The notes beneath the pieces are model-generated. The model worked only from the letters and a program-made list of their open reading frames with translations. It was not told where the DNA came from and ran no database searches. Source: Clostridiales bacterium UBA1390 (GTDB taxonomy: Bacteria > Bacillota > Clostridia > Lachnospirales > Bianqueaceae). Taken from it: DNA of 14,211 nucleotides. This document shows positions 7,127 through 13,698 of this stretch, piece after piece. Within the stretch, counting starts at the first letter, position 1. Every line of letters starts with the position of its first letter. Both the position numbers and the translations under genes were made by a program. The DNA lies in assembly GCA_002305315.1 (NCBI GenBank), contig DBQQ01000025.1, positions 1 to 14,211 on the forward strand, read 5' to 3'.

Positions 7127-9533
7127 ATACCGGACGATGATCTTGAATGTATTTACGGATATCTGTGGGATTTCGATAAGCCTGTACCTGATCGCCCTCT
7201 ACAACAACCAGCGTAGGTGCTTGCATGATCTGATAAGAGGAGACCAGATCCGGATGTTCTTCCGCATCCATCTTGGTGTAGGGGAGATGGGCCTCATCCA
7301 GAAGACGAGAGACTATCTTACAATTAGGACAGGTCTTCGTGGTGAAGAGCATGGCCTTTTTCTCGGAAGCTACTGCGAGCGGCGTATCCGAAGAGGCGAT
7401 GGCCTGTCCGATGAGGGCTTCCATTTTGGGAATGGGGGTCACCGGCTTCTTATGCAACACAGAATTCTTCAGGTTGTAAACCTTTCGCTCCTTGAACTCC
7501 TGGGTCTTACCATCATTCCAGTTCTGCACCGGACGATAATATCCTGTGATACGGCTGTAGACCTCTGTCTTCGCGCCGCAGTATGGGCAGGTGTACTGTT
7601 CGCCGGATAAATACCCATGTTCCGTACAGATAGAATAAGTGGGCGACATCGTATAATACGGCAAACGATAGTTTTCTGCGATTTTGCGGACCAGATCGGC
7701 AGCAGCCTTCCAGTCTGGCAGCTTTTCACCTAGGAAAGCATGGAAAACAGTACCGGAGGTATATAGAGTCTGCAGCTCATCCTGAATATCCAGAGCCGAG
7801 AAGATATCTTCCGTGTATCCAACAGGAAGATGAGAACTATTCGTATAATATGGGGTTCCGCCGGGCTCTGCTGCGGTCTTGATATCCGGAAACTGCTGTA
7901 CATCGTGTTTGGCCAGACGGTAGGCAGTGGATTCCGCCGGGGTCGCTTCCAGATTATACAGATCGCCGTACTGCTCCTGGTAGTCGGAGAGGCGCTCCCG
8001 CATATGGTTCAGCACATCCTTGGCAAACTTCTGCGTCTTCTCGTGAGTCAAGTCTGCTTGCAGCCATTTCGCATTCAGACCGACCTCGTTCATGCCGACC
8101 AGGCCGATGGTAGAGAAGTGGTTGTCGAAGGATCCCAGATACCGCTTGGTATATGGATACAGGCCCTCATCCAGGAGCTTGGTGATGATCGTCCGCTTCG
8201 TCTTTAGAGAACGAGCCGCGATATCCATCATGTGGTCCAGACGATGGTAGAATTCCTCCGGCGTCTCGGATAAATACGCGATTCTCGGCAGATTGATGGT
8301 GACAACGCCGACAGAACCGGTGCTTTCTCCGCTGCCAAAGAACCCGCCTGACTTCTTGCGCAGTTCCCGCAGATCCAGACGCAGACGGCAGCACATGCTC
8401 CGCACATCGCTGGGCTCCATGTCACTGTTGATATAGTTGGAGAAATAGGGGGTGCCATACTTCGCGGTCATCTCGAACAGAAGACGGTTATTCTCCGTAT
8501 CGGACCAGTCAAAGTCTTTGGTGATAGAGTAGGTCGGAATCGGATACTGAAATCCGCGGCCATTGGCATCGCCTTCAATCATGGTTTCGATGAAGGCCTT
8601 ATTGACCATATCCATTTCTTTCTTACAATCTTTGTACTTGAAATCCATCTCCTTGCCGCCAACAATCGCATACTGTTCAGCCAGATCCGGAGGAACGGTC
8701 CAATCGAGCGTGATGTTAGAGAAAGGCGCCTGCGTTCCCCAGCGGCTCGGCGTATTGACGCCATAGATAAAGGACTCGATACATTTTTTGACCTCATAAT
8801 AGGTCAGGTTGTCCACCTTGACAAAAGGCGCCAGATAGGTATCAAAGGAAGAAAATGCCTGCGCACCGGCCCACTCATTCTGCATGATGCCCAGGAAGTT
8901 GACCATCTGATTGCATAGAGAAGCCAAGTGTTTGGCGGGGGAAGAGGTGATCTTACCGGGTACGCCGCCAAGGCCCTCTAGAATTAGCTGCTTCAGAGAC
9001 CAACCCGCGCAGTAGCCTGTCAGCATGGAAAGATCGTGTAAATGAATATCCGCATTTCGATGGGCGTTGGCCACTTCTTCATCATAAATCTCAGACAGCC
9101 AATAATTGGCGGTGATGGCGCCGCTATTGCTCAGAATCAGTCCGCCGACTGAGTAGGTGACGGTGGAGTTTTCCTTGACACGCCAATCCGTGACCTTCAC
9201 ATAACTGTCCACAATCTCCTTATAATCCAGAATGGTGGATTTCATGTTGCGGATCTTCTCACGCTGCTTGCGGTATAAAATATAGGCTTTGGCCACATCC
9301 GCGTAACCGGCCTGACTTAGAACCTCTTCCACGCTGTCCTGAATGTCTTCGACGGCAATCTTCCCATCTTTGACTTTGGGTTCGAAATCGGCCGTCACCT
9401 TGAGAGCCAGAAGATCGATCACACTGGGATGGTACTGTTTTTGCTGTGCTTCAAATGCCTTTGTAATGGCGGTGCTGATCTTCGCGATATTGAACTCCGC
9501 GGTCGCGCCGTCGCGTTTGATAACCTGATACAT
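7125..9533 (-). CDS. nrdD: Anaerobic (class III) ribonucleoside-triphosphate reductase with fused C-terminal glutaredoxin/thioredoxin-like domain
   Basis: The product has 802 residues and reduces ribonucleotides to deoxyribonucleotides with a glycyl radical. An N-terminal ATP-cone (about 1-95) precedes the barrel. Cys175 (GYCAGW) falls at the same number as catalytic Cys175 of E. coli NrdD. Cys381/Cys382 (MCCR) contain the thiyl-radical cysteine. Zinc-site residues are Cys636, His639, Cys649 and Cys652 (CTEHG, CPYCG), followed by the radical Gly664 in RITGYYRP. After a ~60-residue linker, residues ~725-802 form a redoxin-like domain with FTTKTCPNC (Cys735, Cys738) and a cis-Pro-like QAPTLVV. 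Most NrdD proteins end soon after the glycyl-radical loop. ATG at 9531-9533 is chosen for AGAGGGG just upstream; an ATG 18 bases earlier lacks a site. It is regulated through NrdR boxes. Confidence 0.96.
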   Translation of the reverse strand: MYQVIKRDGATAEFNIAKISTAITKAFEAQQKQYHPSVIDLLALKVTADFEPKVKDGKIAVEDIQDSVEEVLSQAGYADVAKAYILYRKQREKIRNMKSTILDYKEIVDSYVKVTDWRVKENSTVTYSVGGLILSNSGAITANYWLSEIYDEEVANAHRNADIHLHDLSMLTGYCAGWSLKQLILEGLGGVPGKITSSPAKHLASLCNQMVNFLGIMQNEWAGAQAFSSFDTYLAPFVKVDNLTYYEVKKCIESFIYGVNTPSRWGTQAPFSNITLDWTVPPDLAEQYAIVGGKEMDFKYKDCKKEMDMVNKAFIETMIEGDANGRGFQYPIPTYSITKDFDWSDTENNRLLFEMTAKYGTPYFSNYINSDMEPSDVRSMCCRLRLDLRELRKKSGGFFGSGESTGSVGVVTINLPRIAYLSETPEEFYHRLDHMMDIAARSLKTKRTIITKLLDEGLYPYTKRYLGSFDNHFSTIGLVGMNEVGLNAKWLQADLTHEKTQKFAKDVLNHMRERLSDYQEQYGDLYNLEATPAESTAYRLAKHDVQQFPDIKTAAEPGGTPYYTNSSHLPVGYTEDIFSALDIQDELQTLYTSGTVFHAFLGEKLPDWKAAADLVRKIAENYRLPYYTMSPTYSICTEHGYLSGEQYTCPYCGAKTEVYSRITGYYRPVQNWNDGKTQEFKERKVYNLKNSVLHKKPVTPIPKMEALIGQAIASSDTPLAVASEKKAMLFTTKTCPNCKIVSRLLDEAHLPYTKMDAEEHPDLVSSYQIMQAPTLVVVEGDQVQAYRNPTDIRKYIQDHRPV

Positions 9534-9587
9534 ATGAACCCCTCTCTCCATTTATGTAGTCATCTGCCATTTTTGGTCGATGAGTTT

Positions 9588-9616
9588 ATTATAACACAGC
9601 ACAAGATCGTAGTCAA
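9588..9616 (-). promoter_or_regulatory. Strong sigma-A promoter of nrdD
   Basis: On the minus strand, -35 TTGACT (9611-9616), 17-base spacer, -10 TATAAT (9588-9593). The -35 lies inside an inverted repeat and overlaps the proximal NrdR-like box, so it should be repressible. Confidence 0.85.
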
Positions 9617-9629
9617 CATCTTGTGCTGT
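9596..9629. repeat. Perfect 12-bp inverted repeat around the nrdD -35
   Basis: ACAGCACAAGAT (9596-9607) and ATCTTGTGCTGT (9618-9629) are exact inverted copies separated by 10 bases that carry the -35. No T-run follows on either strand, which argues for a DNA-level operator over a terminator. Confidence 0.7.
9611..9626 (-). promoter_or_regulatory. NrdR box, proximal (overlaps nrdD -35)
   Basis: Minus-strand GCACAAGATGTTGACT matches the core of the NrdR consensus (CwAtATaTwG) at most positions. It starts 32 bp from the distal box, the tandem spacing known for NrdR, and covers the -35. Confidence 0.6.
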
Positions 9630-9642
9630 TAAAAATAAGTAA

Positions 9643-9658
9643 ATACTATATCTTGTAC
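9643..9658 (-). promoter_or_regulatory. NrdR box, distal
   Basis: Minus-strand GTACAAGATATAGTAT fits the NrdR palindrome core CwAtATaTwGt with one deviation (G for T). NrdR is the ATP/dATP-sensing repressor of ribonucleotide reductase genes. The box lies 7 bases after the nrdG stop. Confidence 0.65.
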
Positions 9659-9664
9659 GTTGTC

Positions 9665-10360
9665 TTAGATTCCACGTAGCTGTACCGAGGGGACCAGGGG
9701 ATGGACAAGGGCCGCAAAGTTTTCCATTTCGGTGCGATCGTATCCGTGCAGTCCGGGTGAAATCAAATCGCCGGAGTCGACAAAAGCCTGCAGGAAGTAG
9801 CGCCGGGCACCCTTGATCCAAAGACTGATGGCAACGAAGTCTGCGGGCTGATGATATTCCCGAACGACCGTGGTCCGAAACTCGTATTCCACAGGGGCCG
9901 ATAGGAGATAGCGCACACTTTCCTGAACCGCGGCAAGATCATACTCTGGAATGCCGATGGTTCGGCCATAATTCTGAGGAGAATTTTTGATGTCCATAGC
10001 GACATAATCCACACAGCCAGAACGAACTAAGTCCTTTAGATGGTCTGGATAAGAGCCGTTGGTATCCAGCTTTACCATGAAGCCCATGGAATGAATGGTC
10101 CGTATCAGCGAGTCAATCTGCGGATGCAGAAGCGGTTCGCCGCCCGTGATACACACACCGTCCAGAAGTCCCTTGCGCCGATTTAAGAAACCAATGATCT
10201 CATCCCAGGAGTAGGGTTCCACCTCTTCGGGAGTGAGGACTAAGCTGCTATTCTGGCAGTAAGGGCAACGAAAATTGCAACCGCCGGTAAACAGCGTACA
10301 GGCAGTCTGTCCCGGATAGTCCAAAAGCGTCAGTTTCTGTAAACCTAAGATCAGGTCCAT
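9665..10360 (-). CDS. nrdG: Anaerobic ribonucleotide reductase activating protein (radical SAM, NrdG2-like)
   Basis: The product has 231 residues. The radical-SAM motif CNFRCPYC gives Cys28, Cys32 and Cys35 for the 4Fe-4S cluster, and ITGGEPLLHP (71-80) is the SAM-contacting loop. The enzyme abstracts a hydrogen from the glycyl-radical Gly of NrdD to activate it. The N-terminus GLQKLTLLDYPGQTACTLFT is characteristic of the longer NrdG2 subgroup. ATG at 10358-10360 is chosen because GAAAGGAG ends nine bases upstream, against an in-frame ATG 24 bases earlier. It has its own promoter (10407-10436) without an evident NrdR box. The gene lies upstream of nrdD with a 131-base gap holding the nrdD promoter and boxes, so nrdD may also receive readthrough. 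Confidence 0.95.
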   Translation of the reverse strand: MDLILGLQKLTLLDYPGQTACTLFTGGCNFRCPYCQNSSLVLTPEEVEPYSWDEIIGFLNRRKGLLDGVCITGGEPLLHPQIDSLIRTIHSMGFMVKLDTNGSYPDHLKDLVRSGCVDYVAMDIKNSPQNYGRTIGIPEYDLAAVQESVRYLLSAPVEYEFRTTVVREYHQPADFVAISLWIKGARRYFLQAFVDSGDLISPGLHGYDRTEMENFAALVHPLVPSVQLRGI

Positions 10361-10406
10361 GAACGGTTTCTCCTTTCTCATCATACGTAAAACACCAAGT
10401 ATTCTT

Positions 10407-10436
10407 ATTATACTCCCTGCGGAGGGATGGTGTCAA
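10407..10436 (-). promoter_or_regulatory. Strong sigma-A promoter of nrdG
   Basis: Minus-strand -35 TTGACA (10431-10436), 18-base spacer, -10 TATAAT (10407-10412): both hexamers perfect. The leader is about 40 bases. Confidence 0.85.
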
Positions 10437-10461
10437 CCGGTATTCTCTTCCATGTTCTGAT

Positions 10462-10491
10462 AAAAAAGCTGTCCATAGGGTATGGACAGCT
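10462..10491 (-). terminator. Terminator of the Hsp20 gene
   Basis: Minus-strand AGCTGTCCATA and TATGGACAGCT are perfect 11-bp repeats around CCC, followed by a six-base T-run. It lies directly after the Hsp20 stop codon. Confidence 0.9.
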
Positions 10492-10497
10492 CGGGAA

Positions 10498-10890
10498 TCA
10501 GTGGATTTCCAAGTGACGAGACTTATTGGGTACCGCCTCTTTTTTAGGCAGAACAAGTGTCAATACACCATTTTCGTAGGAAGCGTGAATGCCGTCTGCG
10601 TAAATGGAAGATACGTCAAAACTGCGCTGTAAAGGACGATTGGCACGCTCTCTGCGAAGATAGCGGCCGGCAGTCTGAGTCTCACCGGCATGCTGTGCGG
10701 TAATGGTCATATAATCGCCATCCAGCTCAATATGAATCTCTTCTTTACTGTATCCTGGAAATTCACCTTCTACCAGAAAATGATCGCCCATGTCGCGGAT
10801 ATCGGTACGGAACTCCTGAAAAGCGGAGCGAGTGGGTTCCTGAGCATTATTGTAAAAGTATCTTTCGGCAAATGGGGTTAAATCCAACAT
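10498..10890 (-). CDS. Hsp20/alpha-crystallin small heat-shock protein
   Basis: The product has 130 residues. It is an ATP-independent holdase that binds unfolding proteins and forms large oligomers in the cytoplasm. The alpha-crystallin domain spans about 28-121: FRTDIRDMGDHFLVEGEFPG opens it and the diagnostic GVLTLVLPK closes it (108-116). The C-terminal LEI (127-129) fits the I/V/L-x-I/V/L oligomer-linking motif. ATG at 10888-10890 is chosen for AAAGGAGG eight bases upstream; an in-frame ATG 33 bases before has no site. A perfect CIRCE element upstream implies repression by HrcA and induction on heat shock. A strong hairpin terminator follows. Confidence 0.95.
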   Translation of the reverse strand: MLDLTPFAERYFYNNAQEPTRSAFQEFRTDIRDMGDHFLVEGEFPGYSKEEIHIELDGDYMTITAQHAGETQTAGRYLRRERANRPLQRSFDVSSIYADGIHASYENGVLTLVLPKKEAVPNKSRHLEIH

Positions 10891-10952
10891 TTTGGTGTCC
10901 TCCTTTAGATTCATTAGAAACAAATACAGGATAACGGATAGATGTGTCGGAT

Positions 10953-10981
10953 ATTCGACTAGAGTGTAAATAATTTGTAAA
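10953..10981 (-). promoter_or_regulatory. Candidate promoter of the Hsp20 gene
   Basis: Minus-strand TTTACA (10976-10981), 17-base spacer, TCGAAT (10953-10958). The -10 is weak (4 of 6). The -35 begins two bases beyond the CIRCE element. Confidence 0.35.
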
Positions 10982-10983
10982 AA

Positions 10984-11010
10984 TTAGCACTCGACAATAA
11001 CGAGTGCTAA
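10984..11010. promoter_or_regulatory. CIRCE element (HrcA operator)
   Basis: TTAGCACTC (10984-10992), nine bases, GAGTGCTAA (11002-11010): a perfect match to the CIRCE consensus. It controls Hsp20 transcription to the left. It starts five bases after the MATE stop codon, and TTTTT follows it on the minus strand. Confidence 0.95.
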
Positions 11011-11015
11011 TAATG

Positions 11016-12377
11016 TTATGTTTGCGGCAGATTTCGCTTGAGCCAATTTCCTCGCAGATAATAAAATATAAAAAGACAAGATGTCAGGACCCAGCTGATC
11101 GGGTAACAGGCAGCAAGAACCTCTAATTCGTGCCAGTTAGGCACAACGATCGCCAGCCAAACGATACGGAAGCCACATACACCAAGAGCTGTCATCAGCA
11201 TGGGACGTAAGGAGTCTCCGGCACTTCGGCAGGCGCCCGATAAGATCTCGATGGGGACATATGTAATATAGAAGGGCGCCATCATCATCATGATGCGCAT
11301 ACCAAAGTCCAGAGTGGTCGTATCGCTGACAAAAAGCTGAAGCCCTAGGCGGCCAAAGGAAACGAAGAGAATACTGATAGTAATGGACGTGATGCTGGCC
11401 ATCAACAGGCCGCAGCGAACACTTTTTCGCATGCGATCCAGTTGGTTAGCGCCGAAGTTTTGTCCTGCAAAGGTGGTTACAGTAATATTAAACGCGTTCA
11501 ATACCATCCACAAGAGACCGTCCAGTTTACCAAAGGCTGTCCAAGCGGCCATAACATCTGTGCCGAAGGAATTGATGCTGGCCTGAATCAGCACATTCGA
11601 TAAGGAGTACATGGTAGATTGTAAACCAGCAGGAAGCCCGATACGGATAATCCGTCCCAGCATAGTCTTATGAATTCGAATCTGCTTGGGTAACAAGCGA
11701 TAGGATAAACGAGAACGAATCAAAACAAAGAGTACCAACGCCGCGCTGACAAACTGAGAAATGATTGTCGCAAGGCCCACACCGAAAACACCCATATGAA
11801 AGACCGTAACGAAGAGTAGATCCAGTACAATATTGACCAGACAGGCTGCTATCAGAAAATACAGAGGCCGCTTGGAATCACCCACAGCACGCAGAATTCC
11901 CGCGCCGATATTATAGAGTAGATTAGGAATAGTTCCTACAAAATAGACAATCATATAGGTGAGCGACATCGGATATACGTCATCCGGTGTTCCCAACCAA
12001 TGCAGTGCCGGACCGGAGATCGCAATGCCGATGACCATCAATACAGCGCCGCCGAGGATACCCAGTGCGATGGCAGTATGTACGGCGCGATGTACGTTCT
12101 CATGATCCTGAGCACCGTAGTATTGCGCGATGATTACGGTAGCGCCGCCAGACATACCCACAAAAAAACCGATCAAAAGATTGATCAGTGTGCCGCTCGT
12201 GCCGCCAACTGCGGCCAATGCTTCTTTTCCAACGAAATTTCCGACGATAATAGCATCCGTCGTATTATACAGCTGTTGGAAAAAGGTTCCCAGAAGAATC
12301 GGAAAAAAGAAAGCCAACATGTTTTTCCAGATGACGCCTTCTGTGATAGAGGTAGTCGCTTTTGCGCGAGCTCTCAT
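11016..12377 (-). CDS. MATE-family efflux transporter
   Basis: The product has 453 residues, the normal MATE length. It has about twelve hydrophobic helices in two homologous halves. The first half starts NMLAFFFPILLGTFFQQLYN, with DAIIVGNFVGKEALAAVG, the typical MatE-domain opening. The second half starts RIIRIGLPAGLQSTMYSLSN and contains AWTAFGKLDGL and TFAGQNFGANQ. These are plasma-membrane antiporters that export drugs or metabolites using Na+ or H+; the substrate cannot be told. The start is ATG at 12375-12377, preceded by AAGGGGGGG ten bases upstream. A TTG 36 bases earlier is in frame but sits at the predicted transcription start. It has its own extended -10 promoter and ends at the CIRCE hairpin. 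Confidence 0.95.
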   Translation of the reverse strand: MRARAKATTSITEGVIWKNMLAFFFPILLGTFFQQLYNTTDAIIVGNFVGKEALAAVGGTSGTLINLLIGFFVGMSGGATVIIAQYYGAQDHENVHRAVHTAIALGILGGAVLMVIGIAISGPALHWLGTPDDVYPMSLTYMIVYFVGTIPNLLYNIGAGILRAVGDSKRPLYFLIAACLVNIVLDLLFVTVFHMGVFGVGLATIISQFVSAALVLFVLIRSRLSYRLLPKQIRIHKTMLGRIIRIGLPAGLQSTMYSLSNVLIQASINSFGTDVMAAWTAFGKLDGLLWMVLNAFNITVTTFAGQNFGANQLDRMRKSVRCGLLMASITSITISILFVSFGRLGLQLFVSDTTTLDFGMRIMMMMAPFYITYVPIEILSGACRSAGDSLRPMLMTALGVCGFRIVWLAIVVPNWHELEVLAACYPISWVLTSCLFIFYYLRGNWLKRNLPQT

Positions 12378-12418
12378 AGATAAAAGTCCCCCCCTTATTT
12401 TTGTTAATGACAATCTTG

Positions 12419-12427
12419 ATTATAACA
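12419..12427 (-). promoter_or_regulatory. Extended -10 promoter of the MATE gene
   Basis: Minus-strand TGTTATAAT: perfect TATAAT with a TGn extension. The -35 region (TTTCTA at 17 bases) is poor. Confidence 0.6.
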
Positions 12428-12465
12428 TGATTTTTCTGGGATAGAAAGGGGGTAAAGGGAAAAAA

Positions 12466-12984
12466 TTAAAAAGTCTTTGGAAAATCTTCGTAAGATTTGA
12501 ATAAAGGCTTCAGATAACGCAGAGAGAACATGGCACAGAGGCCTGTGAAAGCACCCGTGAGAAGCGCACTTAAAACTAGAATCGGGGCATAGGCCAGGAT
12601 CGATGGTGTCTGTGTTATCCAGAGTGCAACGAGAAGTTGGCCAACATTATGCGCAAGCGCTCCGCACATGCTGACTAGAATTACAAAGGAATGGCGGAGC
12701 AGACGACCGAGCAGGTAAATCACGAGAAAGCACAGTAACCCGCCGACCAAGCTGTAGAGGAAAGACATGCCTTGCCCGGCAAAGACACTGGCCAGAATGA
12801 TTCGCAGGATCAAGACAAGAAAAGCATCTCGGGACCGAACGGCGAAGAGTAGGATTAGTGTAACAACATTGGCCAAACCCAGCCGTACGCCTGGGACAGG
12901 AAGAAGGGGTGGAAGCGCACTGTCTACAAGAGACAGTATCAGCGCAATGGCCGTGAAGAGAGAGAGCAAGGCGATGCGTCGCAT
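12466..12984 (-). CDS. Gx transporter family membrane protein (heptaprenyl diphosphate synthase component I-like)
   Basis: The product has 172 residues and is very hydrophobic, with five or six helices. The opening MRRIALLSLFTAIALILSLV, then PPLLPVPGVRLGLANVVTLI, is the hallmark of this family (Pfam Hpre_diP_synt_I). It was named from a prenyl-diphosphate synthase subunit but looks like the membrane component of a small-molecule (ECF-like) transporter. AAGGAGG precedes the ATG. It lies 11 bases after the NusG-domain-II gene and so is co-transcribed with it, a pairing often seen in Firmicutes. No catalytic prenyl-synthase motif (DDxxD) is present. Confidence 0.85.
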   Translation of the reverse strand: MRRIALLSLFTAIALILSLVDSALPPLLPVPGVRLGLANVVTLILLFAVRSRDAFLVLILRIILASVFAGQGMSFLYSLVGGLLCFLVIYLLGRLLRHSFVILVSMCGALAHNVGQLLVALWITQTPSILAYAPILVLSALLTGAFTGLCAMFSLRYLKPLFKSYEDFPKTF

Positions 12985-12995
12985 GGGAACCTCCT

Positions 12996-13364
12996 TTATG
13001 ACTCGGGATAAATCTGGATGACAACTCCATTGGGAAGGCAGGTCACTGGCAGGAAAGGATCTTCGATGAATCCCATTTGTATACAGATATGGTCGGGACA
13101 GCTGGCTTCGATGACGCCGATAGAGCCTGGCCGTACTTCGATGATATTATAGGCGTCGTTCTCGCCATCTATTCGAATGGTATAGGGTTCGGTGACGGAT
13201 GTCAAATCAATTTCTGATATGATTTCTCCATGTTGTGTAATTCGGGCGACATGTCCTTCTTCCGAGAGAGAGAGTTGCTGCCAAAGAAAAAAAGTGGAGA
13301 TCAGAACGAAAGCTGCAAGAATACAACCAATGAGAAGCCCGCGTTTGCGAATGGATAGGGACAT
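12996..13364 (-). CDS. Membrane-anchored NusG domain II-containing protein
   Basis: The product has 122 residues. One N-terminal membrane helix (about 9-28) is followed by an extracytoplasmic NusG_II domain. Its conserved core is VIEASCPDHICIQMGFI (84-100) with Cys89 and Cys94, then TCLPNGVVIQI with Cys109. Despite the name it is unrelated in role to transcription factor NusG. I choose the second of two adjacent ATGs (13362-13364), since AGGAGG lies five bases upstream of it but only two before the first. It is first in a two-gene operon with the Gx-family membrane protein. I recall the same pairing in flavin-based extracellular electron transfer loci, but no other genes of such a locus are here. 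Confidence 0.85.
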   Translation of the reverse strand: MSLSIRKRGLLIGCILAAFVLISTFFLWQQLSLSEEGHVARITQHGEIISEIDLTSVTEPYTIRIDGENDAYNIIEVRPGSIGVIEASCPDHICIQMGFIEDPFLPVTCLPNGVVIQIYPES

Positions 13365-13442
13365 CATAACCTCCTTAAGGTCTCATTTGTACTTTTCTAC
13401 AAAAGAAAAACAAAATCGTGAAGGAAATTTTACGTAAATTTG

Positions 13443-13482
13443 TTGCATTTGTGATGCAATTTTCACAAATATGGTGTACAAT
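13443..13482 (+). promoter_or_regulatory. Promoter/operator region of the small-gene pair, with two overlapping inverted repeats
   Basis: TACAAT (13477-13482) is the likely -10; the -35 position (ATGCAA, 13454-13459) is weak. TTGCAT/ATGCAA (13443-13448 / 13454-13459) and ATTTGTGA/TCACAAAT (13447-13454 / 13463-13470) are both perfect inverted repeats, and they overlap over the -35 zone, as operators for a regulator would. Confidence 0.45.
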
Positions 13483-13543
13483 AGTAAGCGAAGTGGAAAG
13501 GAGTCCAAGCTGCTTCAGTTTGTATGAAATGGAGGGAACGACG

Positions 13544-13684
13544 ATGGAGAATCTGGATGCTTCACTGCAGCAGGCGATTCGTAGACTGAATACAGCGGTG
13601 ACGGTGGGCACATGGAGCGCGGTCTTCCTGGTAGCAGGTGTGGTGGCTGCGATTTCACGGTATAAGAAGAAAAGACAGCTGTAA
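13544..13684 (+). CDS. Small single-helix membrane protein
   Basis: The product has 46 residues. An amphipathic N-terminal part (MENLDASLQQAIRRLNTAVT) is followed by one membrane helix (TWSAVFLVAGVVAAI, about 23-37) and a basic tail (SRYKKKRQL), suggesting the C-terminus is in the cytoplasm. GGAGGG lies seven bases before the ATG, supporting real translation. An in-frame ATG at 13529 is covered by that site. I do not recognise a family. A second small gene follows after 14 bases, so the two form an operon. Confidence 0.65.
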   Translation: MENLDASLQQAIRRLNTAVTVGTWSAVFLVAGVVAAISRYKKKRQL

Positions 13685-13698
13685 GGAGGAGAGGCTCT

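Noticed and set aside
9596..9629. The 12-bp inverted repeat as a terminator of nrdG
   Set aside because: No T-run follows on the minus strand (TTATAATAAAC instead), and it encloses a good -35, so an operator role is more likely.
10391..10406. NrdR box near the nrdG start
   Set aside because: The sequence around TACTTGGTGT shares only the end of the motif; the central A/T pattern does not fit.
12378..12413. TTG start giving a 12-residue longer MATE protein
   Set aside because: It lies at the predicted transcription start and includes the G-rich ribosome site of the ATG start.
13447..13470. CRP/FNR binding site
   Set aside because: The half-sites TGTGA/TCACA are right but the central gap is 8 instead of 6 bases, so I do not name the regulator.
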